Shown: positions 1 to 9,150 of the stretch, in pieces | Position numbering within the stretch: position 1 is the stretch's first letter | Layout of the letters: the number at the start of each line of letters is the position of its first letter | NCBI RefSeq assembly: GCF_000397205.1 | Contig: NC_021237.1 | Location: forward strand, 5,005,501-5,069,500 | DNA: 64,000 nt | Direction: 5' to 3' | Source: Pseudomonas protegens CHA0 | GTDB taxonomy: Bacteria > Pseudomonadota > Gammaproteobacteria > Pseudomonadales > Pseudomonadaceae | Translations under genes and position numbers: made by a program | The notes under the pieces: model-generated | Database searches by the model: none | Seen by the model: only the letters and a program-made list of their open reading frames with translations | Told to the model about the DNA's origin: nothing

Positions 1-27
1 CCGGCCCGTTGACGTTGTGCTCCCCGC

Positions 28-573
28 TCAATCGTCCAGGCGCGGGAACTGGCTGGCGATCGCGTCGCCGGTCAGGCTGGCGTTCCAGCCCTGGGGGTTG
101 TTGAACATGCGGATGGCCACCAGGTTCGGCCGCTCGCCCATGTCGAACCAATGGGCGGTGCCCGCCGGCACCGAGATCAGGTCATTCCTTTCGCACAGTA
201 CGGCGTACACATAGTCATCGATGTGCAGGTTGAACAGGCCCCGGCCCGCAACGAAGAAACGTACTTCATCCTCGCTGTGGCGGTGCTCATCGAGAAAGCT
301 GGCGCGCAGCTCGGCCTTCTGCGGATGGTCTTCATCGAGGCTGATGACATCCACGCTGGCGTAGCCACCCTCGGTCATCAGGCGATCGACCTGCTCCTGA
401 TAGGCGCTTATCACTTCTTGCTGGCTGGTGCCCGGTGCAACACGCGTGGTGGCAGGCCAGCGGTCGAAACGAATCCCCTGCTCGGCCAGGGTTGCAGCGA
501 TATCGTCGAAGTGGGTCAGGACCTTGTTCGGCAGGTCCGGACTGGATACGTGGTAGACGGACAGGCTGCTCAT
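28..573 (-). CDS. mtnD: Acireductone dioxygenase
   Basis: The 181-aa protein is a cupin enzyme of the methionine salvage pathway. It oxidises acireductone to the 2-keto-4-methylthiobutyrate precursor of methionine plus formate when Fe-loaded. The metal ligands of the family are visible as His97 and His99 in EHRHSEDEVRFF, then Glu103, with a fourth ligand His141 in AGTAHWFD. Length matches bacterial ARDs. The ATG overlaps the stop of the upstream MFS gene by one base (TAATG), so the two are translationally coupled. The next salvage gene, if present, lies left of the window: bases 1–27 show no start codon. Cytoplasmic. Confidence 0.95.
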   Translation of the reverse strand: MSSLSVYHVSSPDLPNKVLTHFDDIAATLAEQGIRFDRWPATTRVAPGTSQQEVISAYQEQVDRLMTEGGYASVDVISLDEDHPQKAELRASFLDEHRHSEDEVRFFVAGRGLFNLHIDDYVYAVLCERNDLISVPAGTAHWFDMGERPNLVAIRMFNNPQGWNASLTGDAIASQFPRLDD

Positions 574-1721
574 TACGGCAACTCCTCTTGCATGCGGGTG
601 GCAATGATAACGGCTGCGGCCAAGGCTGCGACGCTGGCAATACTAAAGGTCAATGTGGGGCCCAGGGCATTCCAGCTATAACCCGAATACAGGGCCCCCA
701 GGGCGCCCCCGGTTCCCGCCAGGGCCGCGTACAACGCCTGGCCCTGGCCTTGCTGGCGGGCACCGAAACTGCGCTGCACAAAATGAATGGCGGCGGCGTG
801 GAAACTGCCGAAGGTCGCCGCGTGCAGCACCTGAGCCAACAACAGCACCCCGAGGTGTTCCGCCAGGCTGCCCAGCAGCAACCAGCGCAGAGCCGCCAGC
901 AGGAAGCTCGCAAGCAGCACTCGCCGCACGGAAAAGCGCGCCAGGAGCCAGCTCATCGCCAGAAACATCAACACTTCGGCCACCACACCCAGGGCCCAGA
1001 GCATGCCGATCACCCCGCGGGTATAGCCCAGGCGCTCCAGGTGCAGAGTCAGGAAGGTGTAATAGGGGCCGTGGCTCATCTGCATCAGTGCCACGCACAG
1101 GTAGAAGGCCAGCACACCGGGGCTGCGCAGTTGCCTGACAAAGCCCTCCCCGGCGTGCCGCGGCCCCTGCACCCGAGGCTGGGCGTTAGGCACCCACAGG
1201 CTGCTGAGGACGATGCCCGCCATGATCACCACCAGCGCTACCGGGTAGATGTCCAGGCTCAACCACTCGAACAAACGCCCCAGGGCCACCACGGTAAGAA
1301 TGAAGCCGATGGAGCCCCAGAGGCGGATCTGGCTGTAGCGCGAGGCCTGGCCTTGCAGGTGCGCCAGGGTGATCACTTCGAACTGCGGCAGCACCGCGTG
1401 CCAGAAAAAAGCATGCAGGGCCATGACCATGGCCAGCCAGGCATAGCTCTTGTCGACGAAGATCAGGGAGAAACAGACCAGGGTGCAGAACGCACCAAAA
1501 CGCACGATCGCCAGGCGCCGCCCGGTGTAGTCCCCCAGCCAGCCCCAAAGGTTGGGCGCCACGCAGCGCATGAGCATGGGAATGGCCACCAGTTCGCCGA
1601 TGCGCGCACTGGAGAACCCCAGGTGATCGAAATACAGCGCCAGGAATGGCGCGGTCGAGCCCAGCAGCGCGAAATAGAACAGGTAGAAACTGGAAAGCCG
1701 CCAGTAGGGAAGTGCCGCCAC
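573..1721 (-). CDS. MFS transporter, HcaT/3-phenylpropionate-permease-like
   Basis: A hydrophobic protein of about 382 aa with about 12 predicted membrane segments. The N-terminal stretch PYWRLSSFYLFYFALLG and the length fit the compact MFS_1-like/HcaT group. The frame stays open upstream to 1799, but that extension overlaps aroC and reads as unrelated Cys/Arg-rich sequence. I therefore place the start at the GTG at 1721, 35 bp after the aroC stop. Only a weak GAAGG lies just before it, so the start is uncertain. It sits between aroC and mtnD and overlaps mtnD by one base. The substrate is unknown; coupling to mtnD suggests a salvage or aromatic metabolite, which is inference only. Confidence 0.8.
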   Translation of the reverse strand: MAALPYWRLSSFYLFYFALLGSTAPFLALYFDHLGFSSARIGELVAIPMLMRCVAPNLWGWLGDYTGRRLAIVRFGAFCTLVCFSLIFVDKSYAWLAMVMALHAFFWHAVLPQFEVITLAHLQGQASRYSQIRLWGSIGFILTVVALGRLFEWLSLDIYPVALVVIMAGIVLSSLWVPNAQPRVQGPRHAGEGFVRQLRSPGVLAFYLCVALMQMSHGPYYTFLTLHLERLGYTRGVIGMLWALGVVAEVLMFLAMSWLLARFSVRRVLLASFLLAALRWLLLGSLAEHLGVLLLAQVLHAATFGSFHAAAIHFVQRSFGARQQGQGQALYAALAGTGGALGALYSGYSWNALGPTLTFSIASVAALAAAVIIATRMQEELP

Positions 1722-1755
1722 GGCCTTCAGACCGTGGCGACTGGCAGGACCGGCA

Positions 1756-2847
1756 TTACAGCTGGCCCAGCACCGGCGTGCTGACGCGCACGTCGGCATT
1801 CTGGCCGCGGTGGCGCAGCAGGTGATCCATCAGCACGATGGCCATCATCGCCTCGGCGATCGGCGTGGCGCGAATGCCCACGCACGGGTCGTGGCGCCCC
1901 TTGGTGATCACGTCCACCGGGTTGCCGTCGATATCGATGGAGCGCCCGGGGGTGGTAATGCTGGAGGTCGGCTTGAGCGCCAGGTGAGCGACGATCGGCT
2001 GCCCCGAGGAGATGCCGCCCAGAATGCCGCCGGCGTTATTGCTGAGGAAACCTTGCGGGGTCAGTTCGTCACGGTGCTCGGTGCCGCGCTGGGCAACGCA
2101 GGCGAAACCGGCGCCGATCTCCACGCCCTTGACCGCGTTGATGCTCATCAGCGCATGGGCCAGCTCGGCGTCCAGGCGATCGAAAATCGGCTCGCCCAGG
2201 CCCGGCATCACCCCTTCGGCCACCACGGTGATCTTCGCTCCGACCGAATCCTGGTCTCGACGCAACTGGTCCATATAGGCTTCCAGCTCCGCAACCTTTT
2301 CCGGATCAGGGCTGAAGAAGGCGTTGTTGTCTACCGAATCCCAGGTCTTGAAGGGAATCTCGATCGGGCCCAGCTGGCTCATGTAGCCGCGAATCACGAT
2401 GCCCTGGCTGGCCAGGTACTTCTTGGCAATGGCCCCGGCCGCCACGCGCATGGCGGTTTCCCGGGCCGAGCTGCGGCCGCCACCACGGTAGTCGCGGATG
2501 CCGTACTTGTGGTGGTAGCTGTAGTCGGCGTGAGCCGGGCGGAACAGGTCCTTGATCGCCGAATAGTCCTTGGACTTCTGATCGGTGTTGCGGATCAACA
2601 AGCCGATGGAACAGCCGGTGGTCTTGCCTTCGAACACCCCGGAGAGGATCTCGACCTCGTCGGGTTCCTGGCGCTGGGTGGTGTGGCGGCTGGTGCCAGG
2701 CTTGCGCCGGTCCAGGTCACGCTGCAAGTCCTCCAGCGTCAGTTCCAGGCCCGGCGGGCAGCCGTCGACAATGGCGACCAACGCCGGACCATGGCTTTCG
2801 CCCGCGGTGGTGACAGTGAACAGCTTGCCGTAGGTATTGCCGGACAT
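1756..2847 (-). CDS. aroC: Chorismate synthase
   Basis: This enzyme catalyses the last shikimate-pathway step, EPSP to chorismate, and needs reduced FMN. The 363-aa protein has the usual N-terminus ([18 protein letters not shown], containing the AGESHGP signature), the central [11 protein letters not shown] flavin-binding stretch near residues 120–135, and the C-terminal [19 protein letters not shown] block. Length is typical. It is the first gene of a minus-strand run (aroC, MFS, mtnD) and is divergent from the hydrolase at 2989. The shared 140-bp gap should hold both promoters. Confidence 0.97.
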   Translation of the reverse strand: MSGNTYGKLFTVTTAGESHGPALVAIVDGCPPGLELTLEDLQRDLDRRKPGTSRHTTQRQEPDEVEILSGVFEGKTTGCSIGLLIRNTDQKSKDYSAIKDLFRPAHADYSYHHKYGIRDYRGGGRSSARETAMRVAAGAIAKKYLASQGIVIRGYMSQLGPIEIPFKTWDSVDNNAFFSPDPEKVAELEAYMDQLRRDQDSVGAKITVVAEGVMPGLGEPIFDRLDAELAHALMSINAVKGVEIGAGFACVAQRGTEHRDELTPQGFLSNNAGGILGGISSGQPIVAHLALKPTSSITTPGRSIDIDGNPVDVITKGRHDPCVGIRATPIAEAMMAIVLMDHLLRHRGQNADVRVSTPVLGQL

Positions 2848-2988
2848 GCAGGGAGCTCCGTGAAATCAGCCGAAATAACTCAATCTGGATTAGCGCGTGC
2901 GCCAGTATACGCAGGCTACCCAACTAGTTCATCCTCGAACCTTCTGCCTGTTACCGAGTCAAACCGGCACCTTATCCATGATGGCGCG

Positions 2989-3942
2989 ATGATGCTGCGA
3001 GTTCTTCTCTTGAGCCTTTCCCTGTTCACCGGCCTGGTTCATGCGGCCGTCCTGCAACGCCCCGTGAGCCTGGACACCGGGCACGGTGAGCTGTACGGCT
3101 CGCTGCTGCTACCCAAGTCCGAGCAGCCGGTGCCGGTGGTGCTGATCATTTCCGGCTCCGGCCCCACTGACCGCGACGGCAACAACCCCGATGGCGGGCG
3201 CAACGACAGCCTCAAGCGCCTGGCCTGGGTACTGGCCAAGCACAACATCGCCAGCGTGCGTTATGACAAGCGCGGCGTGGCGGCCAGCCTCGCCGCGACC
3301 CCGGACGAACGCAACCTGACCCTGGACGCCTATGTGGCGGATGCCGTGGCCTGGGGCAACAAGCTCAAGGCCGATCCACGCCTGGGCCAACTGATAGTCC
3401 TGGGGCATAGCGAAGGCGCACTGATCGCCACGCTGGCGGCACCGCAACTGAATGCCGCAGGCGTTATCTCGATCTCCGGAACCGCCCGCCCGGTGGACCA
3501 GATCCTGCGCCAGCAGTTGAGCTACCGCCTGCCACCGGCGCTGATGCTGCGCAGCAATGAGCTGCTGGACAGCCTCAAGGCCGGCAAGGTCGACCCGGAT
3601 GTGCCCCCTGCCCTGCAAGTCATCTTTCGCCCCAGCGTGCAGCCTTACCTGATCACCCTGTTTCGCGAAGACCCGGCGGCGGCCTTCGCCCGCCTGAAGA
3701 TGCCGGCGCTGATCATCCAGGGCAGCAACGACATCCAGGTCAGCGTCGATGACGCCAGGGTCCTCAAGGCCGCCAAACCGGATGCGCAACTGGCACTGAT
3801 CGAGGGCATGAACCATGTGATGCGCATCGTGCCCAATGACCTCAAGCGCCAGCTGGCCTCCTACAAGGACCCGCAATTGCCCCTGGCAGCGGAACTGGGC
3901 AGCGCGATCATCGATTTTATTGACGGACTTCACACCCGTTAG
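2989..3942 (+). CDS. Exported alpha/beta hydrolase
   Basis: The 317-aa protein begins with a signal peptide (MMLRVLLLSLSLFTGLVHAA) and so probably acts in the periplasm. The nucleophile elbow GHSEG places the catalytic serine at residue 141. The oxyanion region is ISGSGPTDRDGN, and a C-terminal GMNHVMR supplies a likely catalytic His. This is the S33/dienelactone-hydrolase-like branch; the substrate is unknown. Two consecutive ATGs (2989, 2992) could start it. The open frame reaches back to 1810, but that part is antisense to aroC and is not coding. It is divergent from aroC, and the same order is familiar from other pseudomonads. Confidence 0.85.
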   Translation: MMLRVLLLSLSLFTGLVHAAVLQRPVSLDTGHGELYGSLLLPKSEQPVPVVLIISGSGPTDRDGNNPDGGRNDSLKRLAWVLAKHNIASVRYDKRGVAASLAATPDERNLTLDAYVADAVAWGNKLKADPRLGQLIVLGHSEGALIATLAAPQLNAAGVISISGTARPVDQILRQQLSYRLPPALMLRSNELLDSLKAGKVDPDVPPALQVIFRPSVQPYLITLFREDPAAAFARLKMPALIIQGSNDIQVSVDDARVLKAAKPDAQLALIEGMNHVMRIVPNDLKRQLASYKDPQLPLAAELGSAIIDFIDGLHTR

Positions 3943-4041
3943 GCTGTTTTTGCCCTCCAGTCCTGAAAAAAACGGCCGATAAGACTTTGCCGGCCGTTCA
4001 ATTGCTGTCGGCGCGCAGCGATTGGACAGGATCTCGCCGTT

Positions 4042-4833
4042 ATGACTGATACCCCGAACTCACCCGCCACCGAGCAGGAAGCCGCCGCCCCGGAAGCGCC
4101 GCCGCTGCCGTGGGCCGATGTGCAGGCCGAGCACCACAAGATGCTGCGCCTGGCACCCTTGCAGACCGACCGCGCCACGGGCGGACGGCCTCTGCGCTTT
4201 GTCGAGTTCGGTTATGCCGAACGCAACAACAAAGAGCACAGCCTGCTGCGCATGACCATCAGCCTCCCCGGCCAACGGGTGCGCAAGGAACAGAATCACC
4301 TGGATGTGTGGGTCGAGCACGACACTCGCCGGGTGCACTTCGAGCCCGAAAGCGGCCTGCAGGTCGAACCGCTGAACCGCGGAATCGGCCGTTTCCTGCT
4401 GGCCCAGGCAGCGCAGTGGGCCCAAAAGAAGTGGCCGCACTACCGGATCGACGGCTTCGACCTGGCGAACAAGGATGCCCTCAACGAAGACACGCGCCTG
4501 CGTCGTGACCACGTGCTGCGCACCCAGGGTTTCGATGTGGTGTATGCCGATGCCCAGCACCTCAAGGGCAGCGTCAAGGATGTCCAGGTGGGTGAACTGC
4601 TGGGCCAGTGGAATAGCGAAAAGCTGCAGTTCGTGGAGATTCTGGAAGCGGCGCAGATGCTCCAGCAGGCCGAACAGAATCTTGAAGAACTGGAAGTGAA
4701 GCTGCGCAAGCAGGAAGAGAAAGTCACCAAGTACAAGCGCGAGGACACCGGTCTGCGCTTCACCATCACCTGCCTGGTGGCCTTTGCGGTGTTCCAGGCC
4801 GGGCTGCTGATCTGGATTGCGACTCATCGCTGA
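4042..4833 (+). CDS. Conserved protein with coiled coil and C-terminal membrane anchor
   Basis: I do not recognise a named family for this 263-aa protein. An acidic, Pro/Ala-rich N-terminus (1–35) is followed by a mixed alpha/beta body (about 40–185). Its stretch LRRDHVLRTQGFDVVYAD resembles the end of a GNAT acetyltransferase fold. Residues about 190–235 are a Glu/Gln/Lys-rich coiled coil, and the last 20 residues are one membrane helix ending in THR. That makes it a tail-anchored, cytoplasm-facing inner-membrane protein. It lies between the hydrolase and prmB and converges with prmB. The GNAT resemblance is an impression, not a domain hit. Confidence 0.75.
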   Translation: MTDTPNSPATEQEAAAPEAPPLPWADVQAEHHKMLRLAPLQTDRATGGRPLRFVEFGYAERNNKEHSLLRMTISLPGQRVRKEQNHLDVWVEHDTRRVHFEPESGLQVEPLNRGIGRFLLAQAAQWAQKKWPHYRIDGFDLANKDALNEDTRLRRDHVLRTQGFDVVYADAQHLKGSVKDVQVGELLGQWNSEKLQFVEILEAAQMLQQAEQNLEELEVKLRKQEEKVTKYKREDTGLRFTITCLVAFAVFQAGLLIWIATHR

Positions 4834-4884
4834 GCCGCAACGCCTGACCGCCAGAGGCCCGCGTTGCGCGGGCCGGCAATCGGC

Positions 4885-5793
4885 TCAGACCCGGGACGCG
4901 AACAACGCCTGATGTTCGCGGCACTGCTCCGCGGTCAGCATGAACACACCGTGGCCACCGCGCTCGAAGTCCAGCCAGGCGAAGTCGACCTCCGGGTACA
5001 GCGCCTCGACATGCACCTGGCTGTTGCCCACCTCGACAATCAGCAAGCCCTTCTCGGTCAGGTGGTCCGCCGCCTCGGCCAGCATCCGCCGCACCAGGTT
5101 CAGGCCGTCCTCGCCACAGGCCAGGCCCAGCTCGGGCTCGTGCTGGTATTCATCCGGCATGTCGGCGAAGTCTTCGGCATCGACATAGGGCGGGTTGGAC
5201 ACGATCAGGTCGAAGCGCTGCCCGGGCAGGCCATCGAAGCCATCGCCCTGGACCGTGAACACCCGCTCATCGACGCCATGGCGCTCGATGTTCTGGTTGG
5301 CCACTTCGAGGGCTTCGAAGGACAGGTCCGCCAACACCACCTCGGCATCACGGAATTCATAGGCACAAGCGATACCGATGCAGCCGGAACCGGTACACAG
5401 GTCGAGAATCCGTGCCGGCTCGCTGCCCAGCCAGGGTTCGAAACGTTTTTCGATCAGCTCGCCAATCGGCGAACGGGGAATCAGCACGCGCTCATCGACA
5501 ATGAACGACATGCCGCAGAACCAGGCCTCGCCCAGCAGGTAGGCGGTAGGCACGCGCTCCTGGATACGACGCTTGAGCAGGTGTTGCACATGGACCAGCT
5601 CGTCGTCTTCCAACGCGCAATCAAGGTAGCTGTCGGCAATTTCCCAAGGCAGGTGCAAGGCGCCGAGCACCAGTTGACGGGCCTCGTCCCAGGCATTGTC
5701 GGTACCATGGCCGAAGAACAGATCCTCCCCATGAAAGCGGCTGACAGCCCAGCGGATATGGTCGCGCAAGGTGCGCAGGCGGGAAGTGATCAC
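4885..5793 (-). CDS. prmB: Ribosomal protein L3 N5-glutamine methyltransferase
   Basis: PrmB methylates a glutamine of ribosomal protein uL3 using SAM. The protein is about 302 aa. It has the SAM-binding motif I ([14 protein letters not shown]) and the catalytic NPPY motif ([12 protein letters not shown]) near residue 184, both diagnostic of the HemK/PrmB family. PrmB rather than PrmC is favoured by the N-terminus [19 protein letters not shown]. The start is GTG at 5793, preceded by AGGAG eight bases upstream. The open frame continues to 5955 but without a comparable ribosome site. Cytoplasmic. Confidence 0.93.
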   Translation of the reverse strand: MITSRLRTLRDHIRWAVSRFHGEDLFFGHGTDNAWDEARQLVLGALHLPWEIADSYLDCALEDDELVHVQHLLKRRIQERVPTAYLLGEAWFCGMSFIVDERVLIPRSPIGELIEKRFEPWLGSEPARILDLCTGSGCIGIACAYEFRDAEVVLADLSFEALEVANQNIERHGVDERVFTVQGDGFDGLPGQRFDLIVSNPPYVDAEDFADMPDEYQHEPELGLACGEDGLNLVRRMLAEAADHLTEKGLLIVEVGNSQVHVEALYPEVDFAWLDFERGGHGVFMLTAEQCREHQALFASRV

Positions 5794-6032
5794 GGCACAG
5801 ACTCCTGACAAAACGACCGGCGATTCTAACAGCCAAAACGCTTGCCGACGACGAATGAAAAACCAGCGACGGGCAATGGTGTTCAAGCGTTTTTTGCTCG
5901 GGAAGGCTGCATACCTTGCCCCACTTGACAAGGCTACAGGCCAGCAACGGCGCACCTTACGTTAGTAGCGATTCACAGAAGCGCTCCGCCAGAGGACAAT
6001 GGCGCAAAAGCCCCACTCACAGGAGCCCCAGA

Positions 6033-6623
6033 ATGTCCGTTCCAAAGACGATGTTTCAACTCAGCGGTCGTGGTTATGCAGCGGCCAATTTGAGCCACGC
6101 GACCCTTGTGATCATCGACGCCCAGAAAGAATACCTCAGCGGCCCGCTGGCCCTGTCCGGCATGGACGCGGCAGTGGCCAACATCCGCCAACTGCTGGCC
6201 GCGGCCCGGGCTGCCGGTCGCCCAGTGGTGCACGTACGCCACCTCGGTACCGTCGGCGGCCTGTTCGACCCACAAGGCGAGCGCGGCGAGTTCATTCCCG
6301 GCCTTGAACCCCAAGGCGACGAAACCATCATCGGCAAACTGCTGCCCAGCGCGTTCCACGGCACCGAACTGGAAAAGCGCCTGCAGGACCTCGGTTCCCT
6401 GGACCTGATCGTCGCCGGTTTCATGAGCCACTCCAGCGTCAGCACCACCGTGCGCGCGGCCAAGAACCTGGGCTTTCGCTGCACCCTGGTAGAAGACGCC
6501 TGCGCCACCCGCGACCTGCCCTACAAGGGTGGCATCCTCAGCGCCGAGCACGTTCAGCAAACCGAAATGGCAATCATGGCTGACAACTTCGCCACCCTCG
6601 CCCAGACCGCAAGCCTGATCTGA
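6033..6623 (+). CDS. Isochorismatase-family cysteine hydrolase
   Basis: The 196-aa protein belongs to the isochorismatase-like hydrolases. Asp in LVIIDAQKEY, Lys in IIGKLLPSAFHGT and a cysteine in VEDACATRD fit the Asp-Lys-Cys frame. However, the usual nucleophile position in the VAGFMSHSSVSTTVRAA stretch (typically xGxxTxxCV) reads SHSSV, so the catalytic cysteine may be replaced by serine. The substrate is not predictable; members include nicotinamidases and N-carbamoyl amidases. AGGAG at 6021–6025 supports the ATG at 6033 over the longer open frame. It is divergent from prmB. Confidence 0.85.
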   Translation: MSVPKTMFQLSGRGYAAANLSHATLVIIDAQKEYLSGPLALSGMDAAVANIRQLLAAARAAGRPVVHVRHLGTVGGLFDPQGERGEFIPGLEPQGDETIIGKLLPSAFHGTELEKRLQDLGSLDLIVAGFMSHSSVSTTVRAAKNLGFRCTLVEDACATRDLPYKGGILSAEHVQQTEMAIMADNFATLAQTASLI

Positions 6624-6752
6624 TCAGCCCTGGTGAGCGGCTGGCGGGCCGCTCATCCATAAACCCCTCGCCTTTGCAGCAATTGCCTTAGCCTCAGGAA
6701 CCACCCGGTCAACTTCCGGTCGAAGGGCCGATACCCATTGAGGAAGGTCGGA

Positions 6753-7073
6753 ATGAAGATATCCGATGGTTTTGACGCACGCCGATTGCGGCCCAAAAGC
6801 CCGCGAAACTGGCGGTTGCGCCTGGGTGCGGGATTCTCCGCGCTACTGGCGACATTTGGCGTGCTGCTGGCGATGGCCGGTACTGCGAGCCTGCTGGGCC
6901 GTGCCCCGGCGCTGGGGGAAATGAATGCCAGCCCGGCGGGCTCGGCGGTGATCCTGGTGGTCGGCCTGTTGCTGCTGTATGTCGGCGTACGCTTGTGGCG
7001 GCGCTGCCGGCGGCGCATGCGCCAGCCCCTGGCGCTGAACATGGCGCCGCACCTGATGAAAAAACACGACTGA
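6753..7073 (+). CDS. Small two-helix membrane protein
   Basis: This 106-aa protein is unrecognised. It has a basic N-terminus (residues 1–27) and two hydrophobic segments, about 28–49 and 64–84. The second is followed by an Arg-rich cluster (RLWRRCRRRMR), which predicts both ends in the cytoplasm. AGGAAGG at 6741–6747 sits five bases before the ATG, which decides the start. It lies between the cysteine hydrolase and smr on the same strand, with more than 70 bp on either side. Confidence 0.65.
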   Translation: MKISDGFDARRLRPKSPRNWRLRLGAGFSALLATFGVLLAMAGTASLLGRAPALGEMNASPAGSAVILVVGLLLLYVGVRLWRRCRRRMRQPLALNMAPHLMKKHD

Positions 7074-7148
7074 CATTCCCGAGGCGCGATTTGCGCGCCT
7101 TAAGGTGTTCCGAGTTGGGTAAACTAGCCGCCCTTCGCGGAGGCTGAC

Positions 7149-7706
7149 ATGCAAGACGACGACTTTTCCCTGTTCAAAAACGAGATCCGCGGCGTCAAGC
7201 CGATCAAGCACGATCGTGCCGATACAGGCAAACCCAAGAGCGACCGGGCGCAGATCGCCAAGTTGCGCCAGGCGGCCACCGTACGCAGCGAGACCACCAC
7301 GGTGGACGGGCTGTCCGACCAGTTCGTCATCGACGTGGGGCCGGAAGATGAGCTGATGTGGGCCCGCGACGGGGTTCAGGAAAGCCAGATGCGCAAGCTG
7401 AAGATTGGCCAGATCCCCTTTGAAGGCAGCCTCGACCTGCATGGCATGACCGTGGAAAAGGCCCGGGAAACCCTCTGGGCCTTTCTCGCTGAAGCCACCC
7501 AGTTCGAAATCCGCTGCGTGCGCGTCACCCACGGCAAGGCCGTGCGCCTGGACGGCAAGCGACCGATGATCAAGAGCCACGTCAACACCTGGCTGCGCCA
7601 GCATCCGCAGGTGCTGGGCTTCACTTCCTGCCAGGCCAGGCATGGCGGTACCGGGGCGCTGTACGTCATGCTCAAGCGCACCATGATGGAAGGCCGTGAC
7701 GAATAA
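7149..7706 (+). CDS. Smr-domain protein (SmrA-like endonuclease)
   Basis: The 185-aa protein has a charged, probably disordered N-terminal half and a C-terminal Smr domain (about 95–178). The LDLHGMTVEKAR and THGKAVR motifs and the terminal CQARHGGTGALYVML mark the domain found in MutS2 C-termini and stand-alone Smr nucleases. Stand-alone SmrA/SmrB proteins act on nucleic acids, including mRNA at collided ribosomes in the case of E. coli SmrB. The gene precedes folE by 77 bp. Cytoplasmic. Confidence 0.88.
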   Translation: MQDDDFSLFKNEIRGVKPIKHDRADTGKPKSDRAQIAKLRQAATVRSETTTVDGLSDQFVIDVGPEDELMWARDGVQESQMRKLKIGQIPFEGSLDLHGMTVEKARETLWAFLAEATQFEIRCVRVTHGKAVRLDGKRPMIKSHVNTWLRQHPQVLGFTSCQARHGGTGALYVMLKRTMMEGRDE

Positions 7707-7783
7707 AGCCGCTGCATCACGCTTGCAGCGTCGTGTCCGCCACCGTACCCTTGCCCTTTGCGTAAAATCCCACAGGTAGTTTC

Positions 7784-8329
7784 ATGTCCCTGGAACAGAA
7801 TTACACCGCGATCCTCGGCCAACTGGGCGAGGACGTCTCCCGCGAGGGCCTGCTCGACACGCCCAAGCGTGCCGCCAAAGCCATGCAGTACCTCTGCCGC
7901 GGTTATGCCCAAACCCTGGAAGAGGTCACCAACGGTGCCTTGTTCAGCTCCGACAACAGCGAAATGGTCCTGGTCAAGGACATCGAGCTCTACTCGTTGT
8001 GCGAACACCACCTGCTGCCGTTCATCGGCAAGGCCCATGTCGCCTACATTCCCAGCGGCAAGGTCCTGGGGCTGTCGAAAGTCGCGCGCATCGTCGATAT
8101 GTATGCCCGCCGCCTGCAGATCCAGGAAAACCTCAGCCGGCAGATCGCCGACGCCGTCCAACAAGTGACCGGCGCCCTCGGGGTGGCCGTGGTGATCGAG
8201 GCCAAGCACATGTGCATGATGATGCGCGGTGTGGAGAAACAGAATTCGTCGATGATCACCTCGGTGATGCTGGGCGAGTTCCGCGAGAATGCCGCGACCC
8301 GCAGCGAATTCCTCAGCCTGATCAAGTAA
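7784..8329 (+). CDS. folE: GTP cyclohydrolase I
   Basis: The enzyme converts GTP to 7,8-dihydroneopterin triphosphate, the entry to folate and pterin synthesis. The 181-aa protein has the zinc site Cys73 with His75/His76 ([10 protein letters not shown]) and the second cysteine in [12 protein letters not shown], so it is the zinc-dependent type I form. Length matches the short bacterial FolE. A strong terminator follows directly at 8343. The neighbourhood resembles the second folE copy of pseudomonads; whether another folE exists elsewhere cannot be seen here. Confidence 0.96.
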   Translation: MSLEQNYTAILGQLGEDVSREGLLDTPKRAAKAMQYLCRGYAQTLEEVTNGALFSSDNSEMVLVKDIELYSLCEHHLLPFIGKAHVAYIPSGKVLGLSKVARIVDMYARRLQIQENLSRQIADAVQQVTGALGVAVVIEAKHMCMMMRGVEKQNSSMITSVMLGEFRENAATRSEFLSLIK

Positions 8330-8342
8330 CAGGCTGCAGGCG

Positions 8343-8373
8343 AAAAAACCGGCGTTGATCGCCGGTTTTTTTT
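8343..8373 (+). terminator. Intrinsic terminator after folE
   Basis: The arms AAAAAACCGGCG and CGCCGGTTTTTT, with loop TTGAT, are followed by eight T. It lies 13 bases after the folE stop. Confidence 0.92.
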
Positions 8374-8432
8374 CGCCCGGGAAAAATCAGGTAAGCTGCC
8401 GCCCCTTCATTCATGGGCAAGAGGCAATAACC

Positions 8433-8804
8433 GTGATCGTCAAAGCGCTGCGAGTCGGCCTGGGCCAACTCATCATTTTCATCGACTTCATCACCCGCCC
8501 ACGCAAGCAGCAGCGGGACGCCGCCGCTCAGGCGCAAGTCGTGGAAGCCGCCAAGGGCCTGACCCTGTACCAGTTTCACGCCTGCCCGTTCTGCGTGAAG
8601 ACCCGCCGTACCCTGCATCGCCTGAATGTGCCGGTGGCCCTGCGCGACGCAAAAAACAACGAGCAGGACCGCCAGGCCCTGTTGGAGCAGGGCGGCAAGA
8701 TCAAGGTGCCGTGCCTGCGCATCGAAGAGAACGGCCAGACCACCTGGATGTATGAATCCAAGGTGATCATCGGTTACCTGAACCAGCGCTTCGCGACCGT
8801 CTGA
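8433..8804 (+). CDS. Membrane-tethered glutaredoxin-like protein
   Basis: The 123-aa protein has a short hydrophobic N-terminal helix (GLGQLIIFIDFI, about residues 8–19), then a thioredoxin-fold GST-N/glutaredoxin domain. The dithiol active site CPFC lies in FHACPFCVKTRR near residue 51, and the cis-Pro is in KVPCLRI. It probably reduces disulfides or glutathionylated proteins at the membrane. The start is GTG at 8433 with GAGG nine bases upstream; no ATG fits. It follows the folE terminator and converges with the AtuA pair. Confidence 0.85.
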   Translation: MIVKALRVGLGQLIIFIDFITRPRKQQRDAAAQAQVVEAAKGLTLYQFHACPFCVKTRRTLHRLNVPVALRDAKNNEQDRQALLEQGGKIKVPCLRIEENGQTTWMYESKVIIGYLNQRFATV

Positions 8805-8823
8805 CGCCCTCCCCCGGGGCTCT

Positions 8824-9150
8824 TCATTCCCGGGCCAACTGCAAGTCAAGCAAGGCCGCGCCCAGGCACTTGCCGTGGGCATCCAGCGCCAGGGAGCGGG
8901 TCACTCCGCCGCGCAGGATGCCCGGCAAGACAAAGTTCAAGGCCCGCACATTCTCCAGGACATAGCGCTGTACCGGCGCCGCATCGCTCCCCAGCAAGCC
9001 GGCGAAATATTGCGCCACGCGCTCGGCGGTAAGCTGCTCGCAAAGAAAGGCAAAGTCCTCGGCGCGGTAGGCAATCACCGAAATATTCGAAGTGTCGCCC
9101 TTGTCCCCGGTACGCGAGTGCGCCAAGTCACGCAATTTGACCTCATTCAT
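8824..9150 (-). CDS. AtuA C-terminal-domain-like small subunit
   Basis: The 108-aa protein corresponds to the AtuA-related C-terminal domain (LRDLAHSRTGDKGDTSNISVIAY at its N-terminus). In many relatives this domain is fused to the larger DUF1446 domain. Here it is separate and overlaps the end of the larger gene by four bases (ATGA), implying a two-subunit complex made in fixed ratio. The reaction is not known; the domain pair is named for acyclic terpene utilisation. It is the last gene of a three-gene minus-strand operon with a CitMHS transporter. Cytoplasmic. Confidence 0.82.
   Translation of the reverse strand: MNEVKLRDLAHSRTGDKGDTSNISVIAYRAEDFAFLCEQLTAERVAQYFAGLLGSDAAPVQRYVLENVRALNFVLPGILRGGVTRSLALDAHGKCLGAALLDLQLARE

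Noticed and set aside
1810..2988. Long in-frame extension of the exported hydrolase gene
   Set aside because: It runs antisense through aroC. The signal peptide starting at 2989 marks the real N-terminus.
3964..3998. Hairpin AACGGCC…GGCCGTT with an A-run, reading as a minus-strand terminator
   Set aside because: No minus-strand gene ends here and there is no T-run on the plus strand. It may be a weak terminator for the hydrolase but is not supported.
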